From Marsupella aquatica (Eukaryota > Marchantiophyta): 64,000 nt of DNA. The notes under the pieces are model-generated. The model had not been told where the DNA came from and ran no database searches. It saw nothing but the letters and a program-made list of their open reading frames with translations. This document shows, piece after piece, positions 42,901 through 56,510 of this stretch. Made by a program: the position numbers and the translations under genes. How positions within the stretch are numbered: the stretch's first letter is position 1; every line of letters starts with the position of its first letter. The DNA is taken from NCBI GenBank assembly GCA_973895155.1, contig OZ316899.1:7068001-7132000 (forward strand). Direction: 5' to 3'.

Positions 42901-44046
42901 TGAACTAATAAGGGCTACCTTAAGTGTTCGCAGACGATTCCTCAAGAGAGAGATTTCCACCTCTCGGGCAAGTGGTGCGGATTGTAATTCCTTGTATTTT
43001 TCCCGCAGCCTTAAACTAGCCAGATAAAAACAAAGGTGAGGATCCACCACCCGATCTTCTTGCACCTCCCATGCACCACAAAGTTTTTCCAAACAACCTT
43101 CAACTCTGAGCAGCCCCACATTGGCCTTGAAATAGGAGGACTAGTGTGAGGTCGTTCCCAACTCCACATTAGAAAGACGGAAGTGAAGAACGATAGGATC
43201 GTGATCCAAAAGTGCAGATCCTCCTTCGTGACAAAGTTCTACAACCGAATCTGTCCACCAGCTTTTTCCACTAAGGTAAAATCGGTCAAGTCTAGACTGC
43301 ACCACAGACCCATTAATTTTCCGTCGCCAAGTGAAGTTTGCGCCACGAAAGCTCCGAGTAACACCAATAGCGTCCTCCAAATCAAGTCTCATTTTAAAAA
43401 ACCTCCAGAATTCTGCCTCCCTTCCTCTGATCAGTGGCGATGAACCAGACGAATCATTTCTGCTTTCAGTCATATTGAAATCCCCACAGATAATCCAGTT
43501 GTCGTGAGGAAGGGATATTTTGAGTTCATGCCACAGTAGAGCACGGTCTTGAGGGAGATTAGGTGCATACACACTTACTAGACCGAAGTTTCCCAAAGGG
43601 TGAGAAACACGCACCCACACAGCGCGGCCTTTGTCTACTACTCCAGATTGAGTGATAGAAATAGAGGGGTGAATAAGTAACAAAGTACCCCCGCATTTGT
43701 CATCTGGCTCAGCAGATAAATATTGATAGGAAGGTAGAATCAACCGAAGCGCTAGACCTAGTCTAAAACTATCAGCTTTAACCTCTTGTAAAGCTAAGGC
43801 AGTCAATGTGGTCGTGAGCGAAATAATCCAAATTTTCACCACATGTTTCCTGTTCGATTCGCACAGACCACAGACATTCCATGAAGCTATATACAATTCA
43901 TTATCCATTTTAGTTTTCAAAATGTTCTTCCAACTCTCGTAAGAATCAGGAAACGAGAGAGGCCATCCCAACAGAAAATGCAGATCAGCAGATAAGCAGA
44001 TCCTGAAGAAAGCCCAAAACAGATTCTCGAAGCACTTATTTGGCAT
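39988..44046 (-). pseudogene. LINE-A ORF2, right copy
   Basis: One frame of 1,353 codons with the same TAG (43141-43143) and TGA (41080-41082) as the left copy. FADD, endonuclease and zf-RVT-like motifs are retained. G to A at 42356 changes a Ser codon to Leu. Confidence 0.94.
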
Positions 44047-44763
44047 GGCGCCCCGGGGAAGTCGGGATGACCGAATTGGAGTTAGCAGCCGAGCGCGTCC
44101 GCATTAAAGAGTCCGAAGTAGGAGGTTCCCGAGCAGGGTAATGGAGAGAGCGTCCCTTCTTGTTGTCATCCTTTTTGTCCTTCTTCTTCTGGTCGGTAGG
44201 TGGAGTTCAAAGTTCTAGTTTTCTTGCTTGCTCCTTCTTTGACTGGCTCTTAGAAATATATTCCTCATATTCTGACATCTCTATATCAGATCCACCCCGC
44301 AGAGAAGCCTCCTCAACATCAGTGGCAGGTTGAATATCCATGTAATCTGTGTTTGAAGTTGGCTCCACTGCAAGAGAGGAAGGGCTCGGTACAACAACTA
44401 GGGAGTCCTGCTTGTCGATTTCTGCTGCTCCATGCTTCCTCAAAGCCTGCGAATCAGATATTCTCTCTATAGCAGGCCAATCCACTGCGCCAGGGATAAC
44501 ATCCTATGAACTATGATCTTCAAAGAGAGCATTGTCTCTGAGAAGCGAAGCAAAATTTCCAGTGGAACAATCAGCCAGGGGAGTCGGAAGGATGGTGGTA
44601 GAAGGAGAAGATTCTTCAATCCCCACCGGAGTGCCAATACTGGGAGAACGCACTTTATCAATCAAAACAGCAGTCGGGGACAAAGTCTGATTTTGATTCA
44701 AAGGTGACCTGGGGCTAATAACACTATCCCCTCTAGAAAGGGCAATGATATTACCAATGTTAA
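44036..44763 (-). pseudogene. LINE-A ORF1 C-terminal part, right copy
   Basis: Identical by eye to 6763-7490, including both stops and the overlap of TAA with the ORF2 ATG. Confidence 0.55.
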
Positions 44764-46546
44764 GGGTATTTTGTAATATAGTACATTAGTTAGAAATAAT
44801 AATAAAATTATAAATTTTGAACTTTTTCTGAGTCAAAGGTGCAGTATAGCTACCTTTTGTAGCAATTTAGATCAACTGAACACTTTACCTAATGTCATGC
44901 TACACCGAAGACTACTTCCTGTTCTGGATCTTGAACGACAGCGGAAGTCTTTACCTTTCATCGGCATCACACTCAAGACATGGATGTAATTCAAGAAGCT
45001 ATGCAAGAGAATACCTACACAAGAGTTCAGCAACCAGACCAGACAGCACTACTCCAACAAGATTAGTTCTCCCACGACAATAGTTAAGATCAGTCGATCT
45101 CTGCAATTTTAGTTAAATAGTTAAAGTAGTTAGAAAAGTCTCATACTTTTCCAGGAGATAGCCCTTATGTAGTAGAATCTCCCCTGAAAGTATCGACCAA
45201 AACCGACATATAGTTTAGAAGATATGACATTTTTAGTTTTGTAAAAAGCGTGAGTGCGCAAAGGTGCAACGGCGCTAGTGCTCCAAAGCGCAAAGGCGCA
45301 ACGGCGTCTCCAACACTTAGAAAAATTTCCGGAAAATGTATTTTTTTTATCCGACAGCACTTTTCACCGATTTTATTAAGGCACTTAGACACCTCAGAAA
45401 AGTCTAAAATTTTGTCAGCATGTAGCATGTATATAAATCTTCCACCTAGAAAAGTTTCACCCCATTTTGACTTCTATGTTAGAAATTAAAATTCCGATAA
45501 ACTCATTATTTATTAGTTTTACCACAAAAGTACAAAAACACTTTTACTCCAGTTTACACTAGGGATAACTTTTGGTTAGTTTTTCATTCCAGCAACATTC
45601 TAGTGAACCTTGAGTACTCCTGTAGCATATTTTCATATTTTTTACTTTAGTTTATGACCCTTAAGATATGAAAGGGCATGTCCTTTCATTATCTCTTTTC
45701 CCCTTTAGTTTCTGCTAGCCTATATGTAGTAGAGTTTTTGCCACTTTTTGTGTGAAGAAATTTCATGAGCGCTCAGTTGCAAGATTGCAACTTTGTTACC
45801 TCCATTTGTAGCAAGCACTCCATTGCATATGAGTACTTAATACAAAGGAATTCTTCCCCCTTCAAGTCTAAATGAATGAGAAGTTTGGACCCTTGAAGTA
45901 AAATTATTGTGATTGTTAAATTTTTTGAGTATGTGGAAATAGATTCCTTGCTGGTAATGTTTCACATATTCCTTAGTTCTTGATGCATAGTTTTTGGCGT
46001 GACATTGCTTGTGCACGGGATGCAAAGATTGTTACTTATCAATTACTTATGGCTTCAAATTTGATTATGATGGTGTCTCTTATTTGTGACACAAAGTACC
46101 GATTGGATACAGAAGTGATTGATTACTAGTCTCCACTCAGTACCTTGGAAGGAAAAGTTGAGACATGTTGACGGCATTTTAGTAATCATCCTAGTATCGT
46201 AATCCTTTCCAGAAATGTTCTTGCGGATATACCACTTAAATCATATCAAATGAAGTTATGTTGAGGAGTCACCTTGGTTGTTTCCTAACTCCCTCACCAT
46301 ACCTCAGGATTTTTATTGTGTTTTATTAATTGTTTCCATTTTGTTAATTTTATTTTTAATGTCAAGCAGACATTTAAAACTATGCCTTGATGAGCAACCA
46401 TAGTAAAAGGCTCAACCTTTGTGTTTTTGGTTACCTTATTCATTCATAAGTGCTAAATCATAGAAAATCATTCCTTACATGTTCTTCCATGGGAACGAAT
46501 ACCGAGTTTTGGATCTTAAATGTTTATTTATGTCCCTAGTGTGATA
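44764..46546. other. AT-rich block in LINE-A, right copy
   Basis: As 7491-9273; no gene seen and no difference noticed. Confidence 0.5.
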
Positions 46547-48151
46547 CTACATATTTCTCTCAACCGTAGGATCAAGAGGATCGACCCCTGGAGGGCTAGT
46601 AGCCGAAGATCCCCTAGGCGCGCCAGCACCAGCTGTCGCAAGGACCTCTTCCGGTGCCCGAGGAGAGGGACCCAAAGGGACCCCCCCAGACTCAACGTGA
46701 ATAGAGTCAGAGGACCAAGGAACCACCCTGTCAGAAGCATACGTCTCGTCCGCCTCATTGTGTGTCCTATCTGGTTCAGGTTCGTCGTTTTTAATCTCCT
46801 TTGTTTCAAAGGCTTTGCACTGTCTGGCTAAATGGCCCTGTTCATTACATCTAAAACAATGGTAGGGAATGTTCTTGAACGTGACTGGCTGCCAGATAGT
46901 GATATCATCGGTGATCTCGATTCCAACACTTTGAGGGATCTCGTGACACGTATCCCAAAGTATACATGCACGATCATGAGGAAACGAGCTTCGAACGTCT
47001 CCCTGGATATAATAAAGGAGTTTCCCAGGGGATTCCGCAATTCTTTTCCGACAACCTTCAAGAACCAGAGCACAGAAAGGGATCTCAATCCAGACAGGTA
47101 ATTTGGTGTAAGTTTCACTTCGCACATCAAAAGAAGGCTCCCACGGGAAAGTGTGGACAAATTTCCGATCCATGAAAAATGGGGCCAGCTCTAAAGTTGC
47201 ATCTCTGTGTTCCGGGTGAACAAACAAAATCATGTAAAACTTCTTGCCCACAAATTTAATCTGCGAAACCGGCCAACCCATGTCGTTGATGAAGATGCCT
47301 TCAACCCAATCACGAAAGACTGGAAGCAGAGGAGCGCGGTCAGTGAAGTAGCACATCATGGTGCAATTGTAGAGCTCCAAAACTGAAAGGGCCGCCTCAT
47401 CGAATGACCACTTGAAAGTAGTGTGGAGCTTATTCGGCCAATCTTCCCTGGAATTGTTCGAGATTGTCTTCAGAATATCCAAACATGCTTCTGAATTTTC
47501 CCCAAAAAAGTCGTTGTGTTCATGGATGGGAGCAAACGTGTTCGAGTGAGCCTGTTGACGGCTGGAAGTAGGTTCAACATTGTTTTCCAATCCCCTGTAA
47601 TTCCTCGATATTCCAAGATCAAGATCTCTACGTTCACCCCAGCGCTCACATGAAGATTCAGGCTGCACAGGGTCATTCCGGCGATCTCCAGAGACAGGGT
47701 GAGGTCCCAAGTGAGGAGCAGCATCCGCACCCGGCGGGGAAGCAAGAGGTCTCTCCTCAACGACAACAACTTCTTGAAAATCTGCATCCATTTGATCAGC
47801 CCACGAAGGACCATTTCTAGGAATGAATCGAGAAATCCTTGGAGGCTGTTCAGCTGGTGGTCTTCGGTCATGCTTTGCCGAGTTGTCAAAAAGGTCGTAG
47901 GGTGCATTCTTTGGTCCTCCGCGCGCATCCTGCATAGAGAATCTACTGGGCACATTTCCTCCTATACCCCTCCTGATTTCATCTCCATCACGTGTATTAC
48001 CCCCCTCAGACAAGGGTGAGCCATCATTCCTCCAAGAAGTGCCATACCGATTCCTGCCAAATCCTCTTCCAGACGAAGCAGCACCGAGTCTACCAGGCCC
48101 TCGACCGGCATATGCACGAGTATCCATTCCAGTGCGCCAATTGTAATCCAT
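46547..48151 (-). CDS. LINE-A ORF1, right copy
   Basis: The 534-codon frame with DUF4283-like region and CCHC knuckle is intact. Two substitutions from the left copy: 46847 (silent, in the first knuckle Cys-pair segment) and 47394 (Val in the left copy, Ala here). Confidence 0.9.
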   Translation of the reverse strand: MDYNWRTGMDTRAYAGRGPGRLGAASSGRGFGRNRYGTSWRNDGSPLSEGGNTRDGDEIRRGIGGNVPSRFSMQDARGGPKNAPYDLFDNSAKHDRRPPAEQPPRISRFIPRNGPSWADQMDADFQEVVVVEERPLASPPGADAAPHLGPHPVSGDRRNDPVQPESSCERWGERRDLDLGISRNYRGLENNVEPTSSRQQAHSNTFAPIHEHNDFFGENSEACLDILKTISNNSREDWPNKLHTTFKWSFDEAALSVLELYNCTMMCYFTDRAPLLPVFRDWVEGIFINDMGWPVSQIKFVGKKFYMILFVHPEHRDATLELAPFFMDRKFVHTFPWEPSFDVRSETYTKLPVWIEIPFCALVLEGCRKRIAESPGKLLYYIQGDVRSSFPHDRACILWDTCHEIPQSVGIEITDDITIWQPVTFKNIPYHCFRCNEQGHLARQCKAFETKEIKNDEPEPDRTHNEADETYASDRVVPWSSDSIHVESGGVPLGPSPRAPEEVLATAGAGAPRGSSATSPPGVDPLDPTVERNM

Positions 48152-48472
48152 AGTTCAATGTTGCTTCAGAATAGGGAGCGCAAAGGATCCAAGGACCGTA
48201 ACGAATGTATGTGTTGAGACTACCAAGACCAGAGACTCCGCTACAGCATCATCCTACCTCAAATGCTCAGAAGTTAGTCTGAATGCAATCTATCACAGCG
48301 AAAAAGGTGTCGAGAAAAAGCTCTGACGCTACTGGATCCAATGAGACCGACAACGTATTTACCAAAAATCTTAAACTTGTGTAAACCCGGAACGCAAATG
48401 TGAGATGCTCAAGCTCTCACCGCTCTCACCGCTCTTCTCCGCTCCTTCAGCTCTGTACTCAGCATCTTGTTC
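48152..48472 (-). other. LINE-A 5' leader, right copy
   Basis: As 10879-11199; no gene. Confidence 0.5.
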
Positions 48473-48487
48473 AGCAAGTGCAAGTTT

Positions 48488-49296
48488 GCGATGAACAAGA
48501 TTAAGTTCCTCGGCCATACCTTTACCCCGAAGGGATTACGCCTAGTCAGGACAAACTTAAGGAGATCAAAGAATGGGAGCGCCCGTCCAATGTAAGGCAG
48601 GTTAGAGCCTTCTTAGGGTTTATGGGGTTCTATTGGAGATACATGAAAGACTATGCGAGGATCGCGAGGCCCCTAAACGAGCTAACGTTGAAAAACAAAG
48701 TGTTTGTGTGGACACAAGATTGTGAGTTAACATTCCTGGAACTTAAGCGGCTAATGATAACGCCGCTAGTTCTAAAGTTACCTGAGATGGGGAAGCCATT
48801 CGAGATTTGGATAGGCACAAGTGATTACACCATTGGCGCCTGTCTTCACCAAGATGGGCGTCCTGTGGCCTTTGAGTCATGTAAGTTGGAAAATCATTGG
48901 ATCACACCGGAAAGGGAAATGTATGTTGTGATCTATGCGTTGAAGAAGTGGGAGATTTACCTTAAGAACGGTCCCAAAGTGGTAATTCACACAGATAGCT
49001 CGCCGGCAGGGTATTTCAGTTCTAAGCCAAGACTGAACCCCAAGGAAATGCGCTGGCAGATGTTCTTGGCGGATTTTGATTTCAAAGTCCGCCATGTTCC
49101 AGGGAAGACAAATATGGCAGCGGACGCATTATTGCGTAAGGACCAACATTGTGTCAATGGGATCACGATGCTCGAATCCGAGTGGCCAAAGGTTCTGGCC
49201 GCGGCTTATGGGGATGATAGGTTAGCTAAGGAATGGCAAAGCAATGGGGGTAGGCAAGGTAAGGCACGTATCGTTGGGGTTGGATACGACGCATAA
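48488..49296 (+). pseudogene. gypsy-1 RT thumb and RNase H, right copy
   Basis: Same frameshift and the same altered GTSDYTIG acidic site as 11215-12023; ends at TAA 49294-49296. Confidence 0.92.
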
Positions 49297-50236
49297 TGTT
49301 CAGTTATGGCGATACAGGCAGAGGCGTGTGGACGTACCAGAGTCTCTAAGGTTAGAGGTTATGCAAAAGTACCACAACTCGCCCTAGGGAGGGCATGGAG
49401 GACAAGCCGCTACGTATCACAGCATGTCACGAGATGTGTATTGGCCGGACATGAAGCAATCGGTCCTTCAACACGTGCAAAGTTGTTACTCGTGCCAAAA
49501 GAACCAAACGGTCTATAGGGCAAAAGGAGGACTGCTACAACCCTTACCAGTAGCTGCGGCTCCATGGGAGTCTATCTCCATGGACTTCATTGTTGGGTTA
49601 CCTGAGTCCCATGGCAGTAACTCCATATTAAAAATCGTGGATCATTTTTCCAAGATGGGGTATTTCTTGCCTACTACGAAGATGGTTTCGGCCCGAGAGG
49701 TTGCCGGTCTAGTGTTTGACAATGTCTTCCGACAATGGGGATTGCCATTGCATATCTTGTCCGATAGCGATACCAAGTTCACGGGCCATTTCTGGAAGGC
49801 ATTATTCTGGTTATTCAGAACGGACCTGACTAGGGGATCAGCATATCATCATGAGACAGATGGCCAAACAGAACGGGTTAATGTTATCGTGGAGGATTAC
49901 TTGCGTCACTTTGTGACGGCCAATCAAAAGGATTGGGCAAAGCATTTAACAATGGCCGAGTTTAGGTATAACTCGACCAAGCATTCGCCGACGGGGTTTG
50001 CGCCGTTTGTGTTGGCCACAAGGAGGACGCCAAGGGCGCCCTCCTGGTTTATAGATCCGGAAGCTTGGCGGACAAAAAGCAAGGTTCCTTCTGCGGACAA
50101 TTTTATTCAAGAGCGGCGCCTAGTTGTGGAAGCGGCCACCAAGGGTATGACCCTTGCCCAAAGTCGGTATAAGGAGCAAGGGGATAAACATCGATGCCAA
50201 GTAAGCTTTGAAATTAGGGAGAGCGTCTGGTTGTAG
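49297..50236 (+). pseudogene. gypsy-1 integrase, right copy
   Basis: The core frame opens at 49424 with the DDE residues kept; TAG at 50234-50236. No difference from 12024-12963 was seen. Confidence 0.93.
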
Positions 50237-50668
50237 TTGAGACTTGAGAAATACCACGGGAACATAAGTAGGAAGCTGGCTCCCAGATATGCAGGGCCCT
50301 ATCGCATTATACGATGGGCCCACAAGGATAATCCGGTTTTGGTGGTGTTGGAGACACCCAAGGAAATGGGCGTGGGCAAAAGCTACCATGTTAGCTGGCT
50401 CAAGAAATTTATCAAAGACAATGATCCCAACCGGGATCAAGTCTTGCGTCCGGACACGATGCTAGTAGAGGACGGTGAGGAGTTTGAGGTGGAGGCAATT
50501 CTGGACCACCGTTACAAACACAAATTGGGAAGGCAAATCTTGGAATATTTGGTGAAGTGGGCTGGCTATGACCAGGCCGAGAGTACTTGGGAACCGGAAG
50601 AAAATTTGGGTAATGCCTCAGAGATCCTTGGAAGCTATTGTAAGCAAAGCGGCCTACCGCCGTTGTGA
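50237..50668 (+). pseudogene. gypsy-1 chromodomain module, right copy
   Basis: GPY/F-like module and chromodomain (LEYLVKWAGYDQAESTWEPE) intact; TGA 50666-50668. In frame with the integrase apart from the one TAG. Confidence 0.94.
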
Positions 50669-51088
50669 ACTGGTACAGGCAGCTGTAGCTACCTTTGTGA
50701 GTTGTATCCTAGTTTCACTCCTCTCGGCCTCTTAAGGATAAAGTCGGATTGCGTTGGTCCTAGAGGTTGTTGGGTGGCCGATTTGCTTTTTGCGAGTGGA
50801 AGTTGATGGTGCCCACCCTACATCTGTGGGCGGGCTAGTTTGAACCAAAGGGGAGTGCCCCAAGGGGAGGACAATGGGTCCGACGAGTTTGGAGTTAGCT
50901 TACCCATTTGGACTGGCATCCTACTTTGATAAGTGGGATAGGTTGGAAATTCCTAAGTCTGGAATGTGCATATCAACCTGGTTTGCATCAGCCTTATGGG
51001 CAAACCATTTGTTACTTCATAAAAAATTTAAGGCCTAAAGTGGTCTAGGCGTGTTGGAACGTTTCCTGAGGTCACGCAGACGTGACCA
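50669..51088 (+). other. gypsy-1 3' noncoding region, right copy
   Basis: As 13396-13815; nothing further seen. Confidence 0.7.
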
Positions 51089-51101
51089 TTTTAAAGGGGG
51101 G
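51089..51101 (+). promoter_or_regulatory. Polypurine tract, right copy
   Basis: TTTTAAAGGGGGG, immediately before the LTR start TGCAAG at 51102. Confidence 0.88.
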
Positions 51102-52455
51102 TGCAAGTCGCGGAACTCGACTACCTTAACACTTAGCTCCGGCATCGCTGACTCCGACGCCGAGCTCCCTTATGGTCCAGGCCCGGATAGGCCAGCCGGG
51201 GAGGACTTAGCATGGGGAGGCTTGTGGGCAATGAGACGTGGCACTAGCGAGGCAAGGAGCCAAGCTGGGGACACACACTAAGGATTTGGACTAGCTGATA
51301 GCTGGTCGGGTCAAGGAGAAATGTGCCGAGCTCAAGGATGGCCATCCGAACCTCCGGATGGACTTTGAGTTTTGAGGGCTTGGGTGTGAGCTCCTCTTGG
51401 GCCCAAGGCCAATGGAGTTGACGCCATGGGCAACGGACGCTTGGGGCGCAAGATATGGCTCGATCCGGGTTGGGCCGGTCGGGGGCCCTGAGTGGCGATG
51501 AGACCTGAGGGCCTAGGCATGAGCACTGGGTTGGCCCGATCACAACAGGCTAAGGCACTCCACTTGCGGATGCCTAACGAGAAAGTTATGGGCGTTGCCA
51601 GTTGGTGGCGCGCCCATTATGCGCGATAGGATCCGGGTTGGGGGCCAAATGTTTAGGGACCAAAGCTGGTCCGGGGGTGGCAGGTCTCCATAAGCATATA
51701 TGAGGGGAGTGGTGTCTCCCTGGGGCTATGGGCAAGCCGAAGTCGTGAGCCACGGTGATCGCGACACTAAGAGAAACCGTCAAACGGAAATGGCGATATC
51801 TTCCCAATGGGAAGTCCGTTGGAGGACTTCTTGGGTGTGTTGGAAAGATCTTCAGGAGGGCTATGCCCTCCTGAGATCAGCTGGGTCTGGGGGTACCTTG
51901 GGGTCTTGGGGTTTGCGGGTGTTAACTCGCCTACTTGCCAAATCCTGCCGAACAGCAGCCAAGCCACGTTCAGTCTCCCAAGGGAACTTGCGTTGGGGAG
52001 GAAAGGCCAAGTAGGTGTGGAGGTTGAGGCCCAAGAGCGTTTGGCCCCTAGACCATCAGTGAGGTGAACCGGGAGTGGATTCTAGCGTCGGGGCCATTCT
52101 GGTCCCGGTGTGTTGGGACAAGCTTGGGACAAGCTTGGGACAAGCTTTAGGACAAGCTACGCTATTTGGGCCATGAGCATGTCCTGAGGTCAGGGCGGTT
52201 AGTTGGTGATGGATAGGTACAAGGGGGAACCCGGCCGCGCCCAAGGAAGGAGTTGTTCTGAAAGAACAATGGGCGTGGGTTCTGGTTCCGGCTTATGGCA
52301 TCGGGAGGACCTATTGCTGACCTATTTACCAACGTCTATTGAGCTTGAGTTAGGATGCTAGACTTGGTGAGGTGGTGGTGTCAACACATCAGGCGTTCGG
52401 GCACCAAGGCGTGAGTGTTGGGATTGGTGAGGGCGCTGGGTGGCAAGGTCCACCA
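51102..52455 (+). repeat. 3' LTR of gypsy-1, right copy
   Basis: Matches 13829-15182, with the same three TGGGACAAGCT units (52114-52146). With 35617-36724 it forms the LTR pair of the right gypsy-1, which spans 35617-52455 including LINE-A. Confidence 0.9.
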
Positions 52456-52642
52456 CTGATATGAGGGCCTAGGCATGAGCAGTGGGTCGGCCTAAGAACA
52501 ATGGGCAAAGGCACTTCACTTGCAAACGCCTAACTAGGAAGTTATGGGCGTTGCTAGTTGGTGGCGCCCAGATATGCGGGATATGGTCCAGGTTGAGGAC
52601 CAAAAGTTTGGGGACCAAAGGTGGCCCGGGGGTGGCAGGTCT
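52456..52642 (+). repeat. gypsy LTR fragment, right copy
   Basis: As 15183-15369, ending in the element 1 target duplication GGTCT (52638-52642). Confidence 0.8.
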
Positions 52643-52873
52643 TGTGGTGCGTCCCATGGCTCTCAAAACCCAAGAACCCGCCCTGAACAAGCCAATTCCC
52701 ACCGGTTTTGCTCTTGCCAAGGCCATTTCCACGGCTTATCGGCATGGGACGCGGCTAAAACTCCTTTACTAACTTTTTACCCACATGTATTGGACAGATC
52801 CTTCATCGGGTCATGAGATATGCAGTTGGTCTAATCTAGGCCTCTCCTTCCTCTCTTCCCTTGGTCTCCCCTT

Positions 52874-52908
52874 GGGTATGTTTGGATTCCGCCGCCGGAA
52901 TGATGCCC
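52874..52908 (-). other. Conserved GC hairpin, element 1 right copy
   Basis: Same as 15601-15635 (stem 52886-52901). Confidence 0.85.
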
Positions 52909-53962
52909 AATCGACTTGGGTAGCCGCTAAGATTCCTCTAAGCTCAACACATCAGGCTCTGCCTGCTCCTGATGACTTCATTTCCTTCTTTTCTCTCCTA
53001 TAGTTGATGTGGGCAATCTTTGCACAAGTTGATGTGACACACAACTAGAAAGATGACTCATACTAAGTTATACCGTGCAACTGTCATACAAAGAGTACTT
53101 CTCATACACAAGATCTGCAAACTAAGCCAGAAGGCCAACTCTATTAAGCTCTTAGGCATGAGAAAACATGAATACACACAAGAGTCACTACATAACTAAC
53201 CAAGAGCTTCTCTGACTAATTGATCCCAGCCTTGTTGGTGCACTAAAAACTTGCTTAAGAAGAAGGCCCCAAAGTCCCCGTTGCACAGGTATTTATCCTG
53301 GCAGTGCACCTACCTATTTCCTTGCCGCGTAAGCTAAATCTACCTCTAAGTGGAATCTACCTATGTATAGTGGGGCAAGAGCACAAGTGGTGCCCTTACC
53401 AGTGGATCCGCAATCCCACTAATCTAAATGTTAGGGCCGCTTCTTGGCCCTAATCCTAATCCTAAATTTGGAGGTCAGCGCCCACTTTGCCCACTCACGT
53501 CTCCTACCTCCACGTCCGCCCTCCCTAACAGGGATGACGCTCCTCCACCGTCATGACGCTGGTGGCTGGCCCTCAATGGACGCCCCCAATCCTTCCTCGA
53601 CAGCCAATGTAGGCCTCTTGTTCTCTGACAGGTTACCCGCTCTTGACTGGGTCAACTTATCCTCGGCGTGATCGGGCCCCACTCCTATCTTGGCTTCTGC
53701 TTCTCCGGCTTCTACTCCCCAAATTGTAACAGTGGTGAGTTTGCCCCTGCAGCTTCAACAGCAGTGGTCCTCCTCATAGGCAGTGGTCCTCCTCTTAGGC
53801 AGTGGTCCTCCTCATAGGCTCATCCGACGAGTCGGGTTGTCTCATCCTCCCAAGGTTGCGGGTGATGCCAATCAATGATTGGCAACCTTGAGTCAGTGCC
53901 CGCCATGGCCTCACCCAGCTGGTCTTCTTAGTCTACCTCTAAGACTGCCACTTTGACAGCCA
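52909..53962 (-). other. Element 1 3' tail, right copy
   Basis: As 15636-16689, including the three 19-bp units at 53761-53817. Confidence 0.75.
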
Positions 53963-56510
53963 CTACCTCGCATAAGGCTGGTGCCATGCTTCTACCGAGG
54001 AGCCACGGTGGCCTAAGGAACCGTGTTGCTCCCTTACCCCAAAGGTTTTTGCTTCTTCTTGTCCTTCCCTTCCATGGTAGTCGGTGCCTTCCCCTTGCCA
54101 CTTACTTTTGGCAAGGGTGAGGGTACCTTGGCTTGTCTCTTGGTCAGGACCACGCCCTACAACCTTGTTGCCACCATCGGGGGTCCACTTGTTGCTGCCT
54201 ATCGATTTAATTAACTCCTCAGACAGTTTCTTCAGCCGCTTTGTTTGGTTGTCCGCTCGCCTCTGCAAGTTCTCTAATTTCTGTGTGGCATCCTCCAACT
54301 CCTCATGGGTCTCGTCTAAATCCCCGCGAGCTTCCTCCAACTCCTTTAGGTTGTTGTCCAACTCCTTCCGTAAGGCCGCCCTCTCCTCCTGGGTTGCTCT
54401 TAGCTCTGCGTTGAGCTCATGCACGACTTCAAACTCTATCTTATTCATCTTCTCGTAGGTTTGGTTGAGCATGTCATCCTTCTTATGCATGTTGGCTTGA
54501 AAGTTGGCCGACAGGGTTTTGCAGTCCTCCTTCAACTTATCGACGCTTTTGTAGGCCTCATCCAAGTCGTCCTTTTTATTATGGAAGGCCCTATGGAATT
54601 CTTTGATCTCCTCCTTCAGTGCCGCTCCTTCCTCAGCACCTTGGTCATGGCTTTGTTGACGACCGTTAGGTGAGCAGCCTCTGCATCTTTAAGCTCTTGC
54701 TTCCACTTCTCCTTCTCCTTGAGAGCCTCGGCCAAATGCCCTTGGGTCTAGGCAACTTTATTCTTGATTAACTGGTTATCAGCCTTGGCCGTATCCAGTT
54801 GCCCCTGCATGATGTTTATCTCATGCATCCTAACCCGCAGCTTGTCTTGAGCCTGTTTGGCTGCTTTTGGATCTCCAGTCTTGGCTTCCTTCTCTCTAAG
54901 CCGCCAGATGACCTCCTCTTTCTTCATCCTCTCCAAGGCTAGTGCCTCCTCCCACCGGCTCTTCTCCAACCTCTCCCTATGGAGGAAGGGCCCCATCTCT
55001 AACTCCTTGCCAAAGATGTTGAGGGCAAGTAACCCGCACATCCTCTCGTACTCCAGGGCTCTAGAACGTGCATAGATGGAGTGGTTAGGAGATGCCAACA
55101 TCTCCCAACGCAGCCTTTGTTCCCAAGTCATCCTCCAAATCTTGTCAAACGTGGGCAAGGGCCCGACTTGGTCCTCTACAAGCCGCCAAATGTCCTTTGG
55201 CCATCCTTCGCCTGGCAAATCCTTCTCCTTGGCCAAGGTTGCCCTCTCCAGATCTTGGAGTTGCTCTTGCAACTCTTGGTCAGCCTGTTTTCTCCCATCG
55301 TAATTTGGAGGAGGGACGTCTGGTGGGGGAGACTCCGGGCTTCTCTGCTGTTTTGGGTCCCCACGCACCACTCTTGGAAGTGTGGGAATGAAACGGCCAT
55401 AGGTCCGCACCCCTGGTACCAAATGATCTGACCCGTAGCTAAAGCGTCCTTGTTATATTCCTCCATGCCCTCCCTTCCGGCCTAGAGTACTGGTGCTTGC
55501 GGATCCTCTCTTGGGCTAGCCGCAAAAGCGGCATCCTGTTGGGAACTGTGCATGTGTGCGGTTCTCTCCTCTGGCTCCCACACCTGCCTTCCTCTCTCCT
55601 CATCATGACTACAAACCCTGGGCCCTTGTCCCTCGGGTTCTGGTCTTGAGGCTCCCACGCACATCCGCACCCCTGGCTCGTCTGCTGGCATCCTTCTCTT
55701 TGCGCCCTCGGCAAACGGATCTGCTGTGGTGGGTCTTCCGGTTCCTCCCTCCTCAACCATGCCCTATACCGGTGCCCTTATTGTCATTGCCATCTTCTCC
55801 TTCTGGAACATCTGCAGCAGGCTCTACATGGTCGGTTGCTGCATTGGCATGGATTCCGGCATTGGACTAAAGATCTGTGATATTGTGGAGCTGCCGGGCG
55901 GTTTGGGCTTCCTTGTTGCCGGCCTTGGCTCTAGCTCCTCCTTTGGTGCCCTTGCCTGCAGGGGGAGTATGGGCGCAAAGATCTGTCTCCGGGCATACCG
56001 GCACAACAACGGCATGTGATAACCAAGCCAAGCCACACTCCCCTGACCTGCCACTTGTTGTTCTTCCTTCAAGATCTTCTTTAGTTGGGCAAGGAGGTAT
56101 CCATTGTAGTCCCAGCTTGGGGCTAGGTAAACCTGTGCCTTGCCGATCTCCAGTCTTGGCAGGTTACAATGCATTGTCACTCGCAAGAAATCATTCATTT
56201 CTCCAATGTGCGGGTTGGTGCAGGTGCTTTGGAAGAAGCCATTCTTTGTTGATGGCTTGGGGAATGATCTAAACTCCCTGTCCAACAAGTTCTTTTGGGT
56301 GTCTACCTTGGCCTTGTTGCCCATTGGCAAGCCAAACACTTTGGCAATCACCTTGGGGGTGAGATAGAAGTCCCTCCCATAGATCTTGGTTGAGTTGGAC
56401 TCGTGGTCCCATGATCCCACGAATTCCAACAAGTCTGATTTTGGCACCTCCGGTTTCAGCCACGACAATCTAACAATGGCCTCCAAGCCCAACCCGGCCA
56501 TGAAGCCTTG
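53963..56510 (-). pseudogene. Element 1 gene, 3' part, right copy
   Basis: PMD-like domain to coiled coil with the same stops and frameshifts as 16690-19237; no difference noticed. Bounded upstream by element 2 and its duplication GTATT (56511-56515). Confidence 0.75.

Larger units (their letters stand above)
39798..48472 (-). mobile_element. LINE-A, right copy
   Basis: Same insertion, target duplication (39783-39797 and 48473-48487) and inner structure as 2526-11199. The poly(T) run is 17 instead of 16 (39795-39811). It is a duplicate of the left insertion, not an independent one, because the insertion point is identical. Confidence 0.95.
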